Virus record (IMG/VR): IMGVR_UViG_3300005265_000034 | Span: 1 to 25,031 of that record | Origin: a virus | Strand: one strand, 5' to 3' | DNA: 25,031 nt | In this document: piece by piece, positions 16,114 to 22,335 of the stretch | Numbering within the stretch: the stretch's first letter is position 1 | How the letters are laid out: every line of letters begins with the position of its first letter | Program-made: the position numbers and the translations under genes | Notes under the pieces: generated by a model | The model's input: only the letters and a program-made list of their open reading frames with translations | The model's database searches: none | What the model was told of the DNA's origin: nothing

Positions 16114-16799
16114 GACAACACAAGAGATTTAAGTATCTCAAAGTTACAGAGCGGGCCTTCCAGAATTTCCCCAGTAAGTTCAGGCTTGTGCCGGCAGTCC
16201 TCTATTGTGAGCATAAATTCTTCATCCTCATAGTTGCTAACAGCATTGACCTGCACGAGGTAACCCGTGTCACCGAATCCAGACCTTTCAAACCTGTCTA
16301 CCCTTTTGTCATTGATGTAGACTGGGCGCATCTTGTGGAGCAGGATTAGGTTCTTGTCATAGCTGTAAGCCTCTCTGAGCAGGGAGCGGAACTCATTATT
16401 CACCGGACCATACTGGTATGGCATGACTTGGGTGAGCTTGCCGAATCTTGCAAGGCGGAGCAGCTCCCAGATTTCAGTAGCAGTGTCAAAGACAATTGTT
16501 TTGACATCCTTTCCCCGGAGCAATCTGAGGTAGGCGGTACGGAATTTACTGAACTCTTCAGGAGCCTTATCTGAATCCTCTTCATCAAACTTGCTGAGGT
16601 ACATAATTGCTATGTCCTTGTCCCTGAACTTCTGAACTACACCCTCTTCTCCGATGTCCGTGGAGAAAACAGCAATTGGGTCCGGGGCAGTAAGGGAGAA
16701 ATGGGTCTTACCCTGTTTCTCAAGACCGGAAATGGACATGATAAGGCGTTGTTGTATTGATATCGTTTTCGCATCTACAAAACCTTGTGGGATTTTCAT
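16110..16799 (-). CDS. Sak4-like RecA-fold ATPase (recombination)
   Basis: ATG 16799 is chosen because AGGAGG lies 5 nt upstream; the frame itself is open to 16898. The 229-residue protein has Walker A GLEKQGKT (25-32) and Walker B TIVFDT (101-106), and overall resembles short phage AAA_24/Sak4 single-strand annealing proteins, which are minimal RecA-like recombinases working with an SSB and a nuclease. All three partner types lie in the same operon here. It could alternatively be a DNA repair ATPase of the wider RecA/RadA family. Confidence 0.85.
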   Translation of the reverse strand: MKIPQGFVDAKTISIQQRLIMSISGLEKQGKTHFSLTAPDPIAVFSTDIGEEGVVQKFRDKDIAIMYLSKFDEEDSDKAPEEFSKFRTAYLRLLRGKDVKTIVFDTATEIWELLRLARFGKLTQVMPYQYGPVNNEFRSLLREAYSYDKNLILLHKMRPVYINDKRVDRFERSGFGDTGYLVQVNAVSNYEDEEFMLTIEDCRHKPELTGEILEGPLCNFEILKSLVLS

Positions 16800-16818
16800 T
16801 CTGCCTCCTACTGAGTGT

Positions 16819-17001
16819 TTAAAAACAAACTCCAAACCGGTGGTAATTAAATTCGAGAATGTTGCCCTCCTTACTTGTTGTTGTCCTGGTGAAGCCATTT
16901 TTTATCATAGCTTCATCAAGATCATCTTCAATCTGCTGGATAAGTTTGATACTGCAATTATCGAGGCCTGTATCGGTTTTTACTTTAACCTTTTCTATCA
17001 C
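16819..17001 (-). CDS. Small phage protein, 60 aa, GTG start
   Basis: The start is GTG 17001, 17 nt inside the end of the PD-(D/E)XK gene, with GGAG 4 nt upstream. The frame ends with TAA at 16819, 19 nt before the Sak4-like start. The product has an N-terminal helix and a segment MIKNGFTRTTTSKEGNILEF, a GF-x-R-T-x-T-S pattern I recall from small phage proteins near recombination genes. No function known. Support comes from the gap between flanking genes and the family-like pattern. Confidence 0.6.
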   Translation of the reverse strand: MIEKVKVKTDTGLDNCSIKLIQQIEDDLDEAMIKNGFTRTTTSKEGNILEFNYHRFGVCF

Positions 17002-17557
17002 CTTTCTCCATCCTTGCCTTCTCTTTCAGAATCATATCCCAATTTGCTTTCAATTCGGCCTCACTGAAAGTGAACCTGGCAACCTTATACAATGGGCCGG
17101 AGCCTCTGTAATCTCCCATGACATAGAATACCCGCATGATCGCTACAGTAGTACCAACAGCACGACAATAAGCTTTCACCTGGGTCATGTACCGGAAATC
17201 CTCTGCCAGAGAGTTTTTGACTGCTTTCCAGGTCGCTTTGTATTCTTCAACAATTAGAGGGACCTCACCTTCAGGGTCCGGGCCAATGCCATCAGGTGAC
17301 ATCCAGATTCCATCTTCACAAATCTGGGGGGGCCTGGTGGCATACTTGTCTCTCATAACCTTGGACAGGACATTTTCCCACAGGAGACCTATTTCAGCCG
17401 TGAGTTGCATATCCGTGAAACCCTTGCCCTTGTAGCCGAGTCCTGCCCTGTCCAGGAGGGAGTCAATAATGATTGAGAGGTGAAGACCCTCAGCACGAGG
17501 TTCGGCATCCTCAAACATTGTTTTCGGCCAATTTACAATGCTTGTCTGTACTTGCAT
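16985..17557 (-). CDS. PD-(D/E)XK superfamily nuclease (RecB/Cas4-like)
   Basis: The 190-residue protein has the core of a PD-(D/E)XK nuclease: Asp89 in MSPDGI, then VEEYKATWK with Glu105-x-Lys107, and Gln126 in TQVKAYCRAVG, the RecB-type motif. An upstream Glu61 (LLWENVL) could be the early acidic residue. GGAG lies 7 nt before ATG 17557. Phage nucleases of this kind often work as 5'-3' exonucleases with single-strand annealing recombinases, and a Sak4-like gene lies two genes downstream. I see no four-cysteine Fe-S set, so it is not a full Cas4. Confidence 0.85.
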   Translation of the reverse strand: MQVQTSIVNWPKTMFEDAEPRAEGLHLSIIIDSLLDRAGLGYKGKGFTDMQLTAEIGLLWENVLSKVMRDKYATRPPQICEDGIWMSPDGIGPDPEGEVPLIVEEYKATWKAVKNSLAEDFRYMTQVKAYCRAVGTTVAIMRVFYVMGDYRGSGPLYKVARFTFSEAELKANWDMILKEKARMEKGDRKG

Positions 17558-17560
17558 ATC

Positions 17561-17884
17561 CTATCTCCGCTTCTTTGCAAGGACAAAATATATTCTCTTC
17601 ATATCTACACCATCCATATATGATGTTCCGATATCCAAAAGTGACCAACCCTTTTTAAGCAGCGCATTTGTTTCGTTTTCTTTTCTTGCAATTTTTACTT
17701 CCCCAGCGTCAGAAATTTTTTCGATATGCAAATCATTAAAGGCAGCCTGCTTCTCCTCAAAGTCTTGAATAAGCCTCCCTATTTCACAAGCAAACTTCCA
17801 AGATCGTTCGTGGTCATATCCCTGTTGCCATAAGTATTGTACTATGGCAGCGCATACACCATCAGTTGTAGTTTCTCTTTTCAT
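17561..17884 (-). CDS. Unknown early phage protein, 107 aa
   Basis: ATG 17884 has GAGAGG 8 nt upstream. The N-terminal half is helical (VCAAIVQYLWQQGYDHERSW...IGRLIQDFEEKQAAF) and the C-terminal half more beta-like, ending in IYFVLAKKRR. I do not recognise the family. It lies just after a large hairpin in the leftward transcript and 3 nt before the PD-(D/E)XK nuclease gene, so it probably shares that transcript. Confidence 0.65.
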   Translation of the reverse strand: MKRETTTDGVCAAIVQYLWQQGYDHERSWKFACEIGRLIQDFEEKQAAFNDLHIEKISDAGEVKIARKENETNALLKKGWSLLDIGTSYMDGVDMKRIYFVLAKKRR

Positions 17885-17910
17885 GTTTTTGGCCTCTCAA
17901 TAATCCAATT

Positions 17911-17953
17911 ATTATAATCCGAATGCTTATAGCAAAAGCATCCGGATTATAAT
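17911..17953. repeat. Large near-perfect inverted repeat between SSB-like and downstream genes
   Basis: Two 18-nt arms (17911-17928 and 17936-17953) are complementary except for one A/C position, with a 7-nt loop ATAGCAA. Each arm ends in ATTATAAT, so TATAAT can be read outward on both strands. It occupies the 90-bp gap between the genes at 17884 and 17975. No U-tract follows on either strand. It may be an RNA processing or stability hairpin in the leftward transcript, a regulatory operator, or a weak terminator. Confidence 0.6.
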
Positions 17954-17974
17954 AAATATGTGAATGGACTTATA

Positions 17975-18733
17975 TTACAAAGTCAGCGTCCCTTCTCCAG
18001 AGTTATAGGTCCAGGGACCCGCTTCCAGAAATTCATCGTCAAATGCAATCTTGATAATAGCATTACGATCTGGGTCAGTCTTCAAGGTTGTGAACAACTT
18101 CGCTGGAAGGTCTTTCTTTGCAAGTGTTCCATCACCTTCGGCCAAGAGCTTTGTAATGTGTTCGATGGCCTTTGCATTCAGGTCACTATCACCTTCGGCC
18201 TCCTCTGTCTTGGTGGAGGTCTTTGCCTTGGCTTTGGCCTTCGTCGTTTTCTTTGACTTCTTCTCCCAGGGCAGCTTAATGATCTCGTCTACTACGAGAA
18301 TTGTTTTCTCAAAGTCGCCTTCCTTCTTTTTGAGGCCGGCACGTTTTGGGGCCGGAATCTGGATCACGTGGGCCACCAGTCCTTTAAGGATGCTGATATC
18401 TTCACCCAGTTTGTCCGCGGGGAATCCCACATCGACAAGATTCTGGAGAAAGATACCGCAATTGGAGGACAGCCGGAGGGCCGTTGCCTTTCCTACAGCA
18501 ACTAACCCTTTACCATCCTCGGAAGGTGCCCAGTCTTTCGGGCTTCCTACGGAATAATTCTGGGTTACCTCGTCCCCATCTTCCGTGGTCATGGAGACTT
18601 TGAGAGTGGGAACACCTGGGACAATCTTTCCTCCATAGTCGAACATTTCAAAACTACATTCGTCAAAGGTGACTTTGGCGTCATCAATAAGGCCACCACC
18701 CTCAACGAATGTTTCCGGATTTAAGCTAATCAT
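17975..18733 (-). CDS. Putative ssDNA-binding-like protein, 252 aa
   Basis: ATG 18733 overlaps the helicase stop (ATGA) and has AAAGGAG 8 nt upstream. The N-terminal 150 residues look beta-rich (FDECSFEMFDYGGK, TLKVSMTTEDGDEV, GLVAHVIQIPAPKR), consistent with an OB-like fold. Next come a Lys/Thr/Ala-rich linker (about 160-178, KKTTKAKAKAKTSTKTEE) and a C-terminal domain of about 70 residues with helices. I remember proteins starting ISLNPETFVEGGGLID in phage recombination operons, usually without a function. ssDNA-binding is inferred from beta-rich make-up and position between helicase and Sak4/nuclease genes. The classical acidic SSB tail is absent. Confidence 0.6.
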   Translation of the reverse strand: MISLNPETFVEGGGLIDDAKVTFDECSFEMFDYGGKIVPGVPTLKVSMTTEDGDEVTQNYSVGSPKDWAPSEDGKGLVAVGKATALRLSSNCGIFLQNLVDVGFPADKLGEDISILKGLVAHVIQIPAPKRAGLKKKEGDFEKTILVVDEIIKLPWEKKSKKTTKAKAKAKTSTKTEEAEGDSDLNAKAIEHITKLLAEGDGTLAKKDLPAKLFTTLKTDPDRNAIIKIAFDDEFLEAGPWTYNSGEGTLTL

Positions 18734-20187
18734 GTTGTTTTCTCCTTTGGTATTAGATTTTTAATTGAATAACTTTCCAAGAACCACTCTGGTACCAGGT
18801 CCCTGTTGCGGTTCATGAACCAAACAATGTTGTTGTCCAGGATAAATGTCTCGCACCAATCATCCTTTGATCGTGTTCCCCTGCCGACGGTTTGAACCAA
18901 TTGCTGTGCCGTCAGATAGGAAGCAAATCTCGGGTCCTGCTTATTCCTGGTCTGAGCAATGACGCCCCGCATGTCCGGATAAGGGAGCTTGACAATTATC
19001 TGCCACCGGCATTGGTCACCTGGAAAATCCCAGCCGGTTGCCATGGACGGGGATATCAAAATCCCCTTCTTTGCTTTCTTAAACTTTTGCACCACCTCCT
19101 CTGTGTTCTTACTGTTATGGGTTAACATCAATTTTTTGTGTTTTGAGAACTTCAGGAGAAGATCCCGCCGGGCATATGACACCGTGTGGATGATCCCCTT
19201 CCCTTTCCTTTTGTTGATTATCTGATCCACTTTCCGAATCCACACGTGTTCTTCGGCTTCAGTGGACCTGAAATTTATTCTTACAGTCGGCAAGTGAATG
19301 AACCTGCGATTTGCTACTGGAAATGAGGACTGTACCGTTCGATAAACATAATCCTGAATACCCAGCAAGTCTGCTGTCTTTGGGACCAGTGTTGCGGATG
19401 TCAGGAGCACCTTTGGAATACTCAGGAATAACCTGCCTGCATAGGGAGCAGGCCAAACCGGAGAAAAGAAAATTTTTTCCGGGGATGCCTCCCATTTCCA
19501 GTCTTCAGACATCTCCGCCAGCCTGGATATTTTTGTGAGCCTGGCACGTAGAATAGCAAAAGTTTTCTCTTTCCGGGCTTCCTTTGCCTTCTTTATGTGT
19601 TGCTCCACCGCAAACTTCTCACCTTCGGCCCATTCCCGCCAGCCTGCTAATGTTTGGGGAGGCTTACGAGGAGGTTTGATAGTTACTGCCATGTGATCCA
19701 GGATATGCTTGGGGATTTCATGGGCCTCATCCAGTACAAGGAAGTCAAAGTCCCCTAATCCCTCAGAGTATTCATGTTGTGCCAGCCAGTAACTGTAATT
19801 CGTGATCACAAGTTTGGAATGCCTTGCCCGTTTCAATTGGTCAAGGTAGAGGCAACCGCCCTCCTCTCTCATAGGGCACCTGACGCCAAATAAACAGAGC
19901 CCTTGATCGCATGTGAGGTGTGTGTTGAGCCTGCAAGGATAATTGTTACGGCCCCGAATGTCTACTCCACCAAAATCTCGCTTTAACTGAGATTGTAACC
20001 CCTTTGTGGAGGTCAAAATAGCTGTCCTGCCGGAAAGCGCTGCCGCTGCAACATAAACAACAGACTTACCAAATCCAGTGGGGGCAGCCAGGAGCCGGAA
20101 ACGGGGTCCGGGGCCTATAATGTGAATGCACTCTTCCTGTTGGCCTTCCCGCCAAACTGAAAATTTCGGAGGTAATCCGAAGATCAC
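18730..20187 (-). CDS. XPD/DinG-like superfamily 2 DNA helicase with Fe-S cysteines
   Basis: Translation starts at GTG 20187 (GTGA overlap with the regulator stop, AGGGG 7 nt upstream). The 485 residues have Walker A APTGFGKS (35-42), DEAH (153-156), a late motif LLTSATL, and motif VI-like QLVQTVGRGTRS. Between Walker A and DEAH lies a cysteine set C85, C93, C98, C104, C112, placed as in the Fe-S domain of XPD/DinG helicases, which unwind DNA 5'-3'. It is smaller than XPD or DinG (about 700 aa), apparently through a short arch region. It is the only replicative-type helicase in the window. Confidence 0.88.
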   Translation of the reverse strand: MIFGLPPKFSVWREGQQEECIHIIGPGPRFRLLAAPTGFGKSVVYVAAAALSGRTAILTSTKGLQSQLKRDFGGVDIRGRNNYPCRLNTHLTCDQGLCLFGVRCPMREEGGCLYLDQLKRARHSKLVITNYSYWLAQHEYSEGLGDFDFLVLDEAHEIPKHILDHMAVTIKPPRKPPQTLAGWREWAEGEKFAVEQHIKKAKEARKEKTFAILRARLTKISRLAEMSEDWKWEASPEKIFFSPVWPAPYAGRLFLSIPKVLLTSATLVPKTADLLGIQDYVYRTVQSSFPVANRRFIHLPTVRINFRSTEAEEHVWIRKVDQIINKRKGKGIIHTVSYARRDLLLKFSKHKKLMLTHNSKNTEEVVQKFKKAKKGILISPSMATGWDFPGDQCRWQIIVKLPYPDMRGVIAQTRNKQDPRFASYLTAQQLVQTVGRGTRSKDDWCETFILDNNIVWFMNRNRDLVPEWFLESYSIKNLIPKEKTT

Positions 20188-20372
20188 TTTTTTACCCCTG
20201 CACTCTTTAAGACAATGTGTCTCAATACTGCATCAACAGTATCATCCAACGCTATTGCCATCTTCGTGAGGCAGTCAACGGATGGTGTTGTTTTGCCTAA
20301 GAGTACCCTGGAAATATGGGGTTCTGAGAACCCTGTTTTCCTGGCTAACTCTTTGTTTGACATCTTTTTCAT
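20184..20372 (-). CDS. XRE/Cro-type helix-turn-helix regulator, 62 aa
   Basis: The start at ATG 20372 overlaps the upstream stop (ATGA) and has AAGGGAAG about 7 nt upstream; ATG 20378 is an alternative. SNKELARKTGFSEPHISRVL is a clear HTH with recognition helix EPHISRVL, followed by GKTTPSVDCLTKMAIAL, the standard XRE pattern. It is small and probably dimeric, a candidate repressor or modulator of the early operon. The tight coupling to the helicase gene (GTGA) is noteworthy. Confidence 0.85.
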   Translation of the reverse strand: MKKMSNKELARKTGFSEPHISRVLLGKTTPSVDCLTKMAIALDDTVDAVLRHIVLKSAGVKK

Positions 20373-20584
20373 ACCCATTCTTCCCTTTCTGCGAACCAAA
20401 GTGCTATGTCCAGGTCCATGTCTCCTTCGTAATCAACGTCATAACCGTCTCGGATACAGCTTTTTGGGACCCAAAGCTCTGTGTCCCCGTTGTCTAATAA
20501 GACGGTCATCTCAGTTTCGTGAATAACCTTCACACCTATCTCCACGTATTCCCGGTAACCAGACACAGTAACCCCCTTATACAT
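20369..20584 (-). CDS. Small phage protein, 71 aa
   Basis: ATG 20584 has GGGA 9 nt upstream. The first half is beta-like (GVTVSGYREYVEIGVKVI, then MTVLLDNGDTELWVPKSCI), resembling a small barrel seen in short phage proteins, and the second half is acidic and helical, ending AEREEWV. No function known. Its start overlaps the end of the membrane protein gene by 49 nt, and its stop overlaps the regulator start. Confidence 0.7.
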   Translation of the reverse strand: MYKGVTVSGYREYVEIGVKVIHETEMTVLLDNGDTELWVPKSCIRDGYDVDYEGDMDLDIALWFAEREEWV

Positions 20585-20721
20585 TTTGAGATTCCCAGGG
20601 CAATAAATCCAACACCGGCTAAGGGCAGGGCAATAATCACTCCCACTACCATAATAGCCCCAAGTAGCTGTTGCAGGCTGCTAATAGTTTTCATAGAAGC
20701 GCGGCTCTCCCTCGTGTCCAT
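20536..20721 (-). CDS. Small membrane protein, 61 aa (holin candidate)
   Basis: ATG 20721 has AGGGAGG 5 nt upstream, stronger than any site before ATG 20694. About residues 19-43 (LLGAIMVVGVIIALPLAGVGF...) are strongly hydrophobic, long enough for one long or two short membrane spans, followed by a basic tail. It overlaps the lipoprotein-like gene upstream by 41 nt and the next gene by 49 nt. A small membrane protein next to a lipoprotein suggests a holin/spanin pair, but it lies far from the endolysin, so the lysis role is speculative. Confidence 0.55.
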   Translation of the reverse strand: MDTRESRASMKTISSLQQLLGAIMVVGVIIALPLAGVGFIALGISKCIRGLLCLVTGNTWR

Positions 20722-21064
20722 AGCTCCCTCCCTGACGGCAACTTTCCGGTTGCTGGTTTCTTAACAGTTCCCGATACTCTTGGGCCTGTCGAGCAGATTC
20801 TTCTCTCTGGTACTGATACAGGCGGTCGTTGAGTTCCATCTGGTACTGGCTCCACTGGCCCTGATCTTGCGGCATATCTTCAAGGAAGGCCAATACCTGG
20901 TCTTGTGGCATGCCCTCAAGGAAGGCCAACATAAACTCTTCCAGAGTAGAAGGAGGAGGCTTAGAGCAAGACCAGATAATAGACAAACTCATCAAAATGT
21001 AAAGAATAAGCATCTTTTTGAAACGCCATATCCAAGTCAATGTTGATAATAACATTCTTTTCAT
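20681..21064 (-). CDS. Lipoprotein-like protein with tandem 12-residue repeat
   Basis: ATG 21064 overlaps the previous stop (ATGA). The N-terminus is basic, followed by a hydrophobic stretch (MLILYILMSLSIIWSC, residues 18-33) ending at Cys33, which could be a lipobox, although Trp at -2 is unusual. After Cys come SKPPP and then two tandem copies of a 12-residue unit, LAFLEGMPQDQV and LAFLEDMPQDQG. The rest is Gln/Glu/Arg-rich and helical. Outer-membrane attachment would suit an o-spanin or envelope protein. The family is unknown. Confidence 0.6.
   Translation of the reverse strand: MKRMLLSTLTWIWRFKKMLILYILMSLSIIWSCSKPPPSTLEEFMLAFLEGMPQDQVLAFLEDMPQDQGQWSQYQMELNDRLYQYQREESARQAQEYRELLRNQQPESCRQGGSYGHEGEPRFYENY
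20860..20931 (-). repeat. Tandem 36-bp duplication inside the lipoprotein-like gene
   Basis: Copies at 20860-20895 and 20896-20931 match at 30 of 36 positions, and all six differences are transitions. The unit keeps the reading frame and encodes LAFLE(G/D)MPQDQ(V/G). It looks like an older in-frame duplication. Confidence 0.75.
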
Positions 21065-21336
21065 GATTCAACCTCTTTTACATTTTCTACAGCCTTCTTC
21101 AGTTTTTCCACGTATTCATTGAAAAGCCAAACTTCTTGGAGCAGATTCTTAAATTTGGGACTTTCTGACAGAGCCTTAACACGTTTGATTGTATCTGCAT
21201 AATCAACCGCTGCAATCTTCTGGCCAATACATATTTGATCATATTTTATACCAGTCACTGCACTCAGAATCTCTTCGACTTCTTTCTGTGTTGCCTCAAT
21301 TAAGTAACCATCCCCAGTTGTTGCTACAATTTTCAT
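21061..21336 (-). CDS. Small conserved phage protein, 91 aa
   Basis: ATG 21336 has AGGGGGA 5 nt upstream; the frame is open further but without another credible start. The opening MKIVATTGDGYLIEAT and the next line KEVEEILSA fit a small beta-plus-helix protein I remember from phage early regions. The C-terminal half forms charged helices (VWLFNEYVEKLKKAVENV). Function unknown. It is coupled by ATGA to the lipoprotein-like gene. Confidence 0.7.
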   Translation of the reverse strand: MKIVATTGDGYLIEATQKEVEEILSAVTGIKYDQICIGQKIAAVDYADTIKRVKALSESPKFKNLLQEVWLFNEYVEKLKKAVENVKEVES

Positions 21337-21347
21337 GTTTTCCCCCT

Positions 21348-21530
21348 TTACCCGGAAGCTTGTTCGTTTTCCATGTCCTCTATAACCTGAAACAACACTT
21401 GTTCGGCCCTGACGAGGTCTTTCCATGCCTTCCGTCCCTCCAAGGTCCTTCGGCTTCCTATGTCATAGTATCTGTCAGAGCAATCTTTGAACCTTTTTGC
21501 CACACGATATAGAGTACAAAGTCTCCCCAT
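21348..21530 (-). CDS. Small helical phage protein, 60 aa
   Basis: ATG 21530 has GGGAGG 8 nt upstream and lies 2 nt after the previous stop. The product is a single basic helical unit (YRVAKRFKDCSDRYYDIGSRRTL...WKDLVRAEQVLFQVI) with no membrane segment. I do not recognise a family. Its strong ribosome site and tight packing support reality. Confidence 0.65.
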   Translation of the reverse strand: MGRLCTLYRVAKRFKDCSDRYYDIGSRRTLEGRKAWKDLVRAEQVLFQVIEDMENEQASG

Positions 21531-21532
21531 CT

Positions 21533-21733
21533 TTAGGCCTCCCTTTCTGCCAGGATTCTTTTGATCCTGAGAATAATATTCCGCTGCCCCAACATGAAGG
21601 CTGTCTCGTCCGGAAACCCTTTGGAGAAGCAGGGCTTATTGTAACCTGCGAACTCTTCTAAGTCTGCAAGAACATGCCTGCCATGCTCTGAATTGAACGT
21701 GATTTTGTAGTCCACTACCAGTTGCTGAATCAT
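21533..21733 (-). CDS. Bbp19-like phage protein, 66 aa
   Basis: The pattern YKITFNSEHGRHVLADLEEF, a central loop, then ETAFMLGQRNIILRIKRIL matches the Bbp19-like family that I recall: F-x-S-x-x-G-(R/K)-x-V-L-x-D-L followed by T-A-F-x-x-G-x-R. These proteins occur widely in tailed phages, commonly near structural genes, with no clear function. Here it lies among early leftward genes. The start ATG 21733 overlaps the previous stop (ATGA). Confidence 0.7.
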   Translation of the reverse strand: MIQQLVVDYKITFNSEHGRHVLADLEEFAGYNKPCFSKGFPDETAFMLGQRNIILRIKRILAEREA

Positions 21734-22047
21734 ACCTTCGCCCTTACAAACTTGATTACCTCTTTCTCCCAGTCCGAGCTTGATTTTTGGATGGTGTCAG
21801 TGATAACGTCCGGGTCCAGATTCAAGTCCAGGAGATTTTCAATAAGCTTGAGCCTGTTAATGGAACTCCCCTTGCTGATACTTCGGGTGACGGTTCCCAC
21901 ACCTTCCAGGGTGCTTGTCTTGAGGCCCAAAACAGGCATCAATGCCGTAAGGATGTCGTTCGCCCCCTCTTTCAGGTTTGCGGCTTCATCTTCCAGGGCC
22001 TTGGCCCGGGCTCTCATTCGGATTGCTTTGTCAATTTCTGTCTGCAT
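21730..22047 (-). CDS. Unknown coiled-coil phage protein, 105 aa
   Basis: ATG 22047 is preferred over ATG 22059 because GGAGGG lies 4 nt upstream and the predicted transcript start at about 22061 leaves a short leader. The N-terminal 35 residues are a charged helix likely to form a coiled coil (IDKAIRMRARAKALEDEA). The middle KTSTLEGVGTVTRSISKGSSI is beta-like, and the end is helical. The plan (coiled coil then small domain) resembles Gp157-like phage proteins loosely, but I would not assign it. Confidence 0.65.
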   Translation of the reverse strand: MQTEIDKAIRMRARAKALEDEAANLKEGANDILTALMPVLGLKTSTLEGVGTVTRSISKGSSINRLKLIENLLDLNLDPDVITDTIQKSSSDWEKEVIKFVRAKV

Positions 22048-22067
22048 CGTTCCCTCCATGATTGTCT

Positions 22068-22096
22068 GTTATAACATTTTCTTGCGTACTTGTCAA
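22068..22096 (-). promoter_or_regulatory. Near-consensus sigma70 promoter (leftward)
   Basis: On the - strand, TTGACA (22096-22091) is followed after exactly 17 bp by TATAAC (22073-22068). The -35 matches fully and the -10 at 5 of 6. The predicted start near 22061 lies about 14 nt before the ATG at 22047. The -35 overlaps the stop codon (TGA, 22095-22093) of the previous gene. It would drive the Bbp19-like to polymerase part of the operon with the host RNA polymerase. Confidence 0.7.
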
Positions 22097-22335
22097 TAAA
22101 AATTGTCTCCGGAATCAAATTCCGGCTCAAGCAGTTTTCGGAAATATTCCTGAATTGCCTGTCTGGAAAGTTCTCTGTCCCCTTTGGGACAATTTCCAAA
22201 AGCTAAAACTCTGTCAAACTCCAGTTCTGTTACAGTCCTGAAGTTCAAAAGCTTAGAGATTGCTGTGAGTGCAATCCTTTGATTACACTCACAAGCTTTT
22301 TCAGACATTTTGCATTTCCGGGGGGCACAAAACAT
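22093..22335 (-). CDS. Cys-rich small phage protein, 80 aa
   Basis: ATG 22335 overlaps the TAA of the clamp-like gene (TAATG). The N-terminus has MFCAPRKCKMSEKACECNQR, with Cys3, Cys8, Cys15 and Cys17, and FGNCPKG further on, which could make a small zinc-binding site. A second start at ATG 22308 would keep only part of that cluster. The rest is helical (RELSRQAIQEYFRKLL). I recall similar Cys-x4-Cys...Cys small proteins in phages, function unknown. Confidence 0.65.
   Translation of the reverse strand: MFCAPRKCKMSEKACECNQRIALTAISKLLNFRTVTELEFDRVLAFGNCPKGDRELSRQAIQEYFRKLLEPEFDSGDNFY

Noticed and set aside
18051-18557. Rightward 168-aa frame opposite the SSB-like gene
   Set aside because: Ser/Phe-rich translation typical of an antisense reading of a Lys/Glu-rich gene; no ribosome site.
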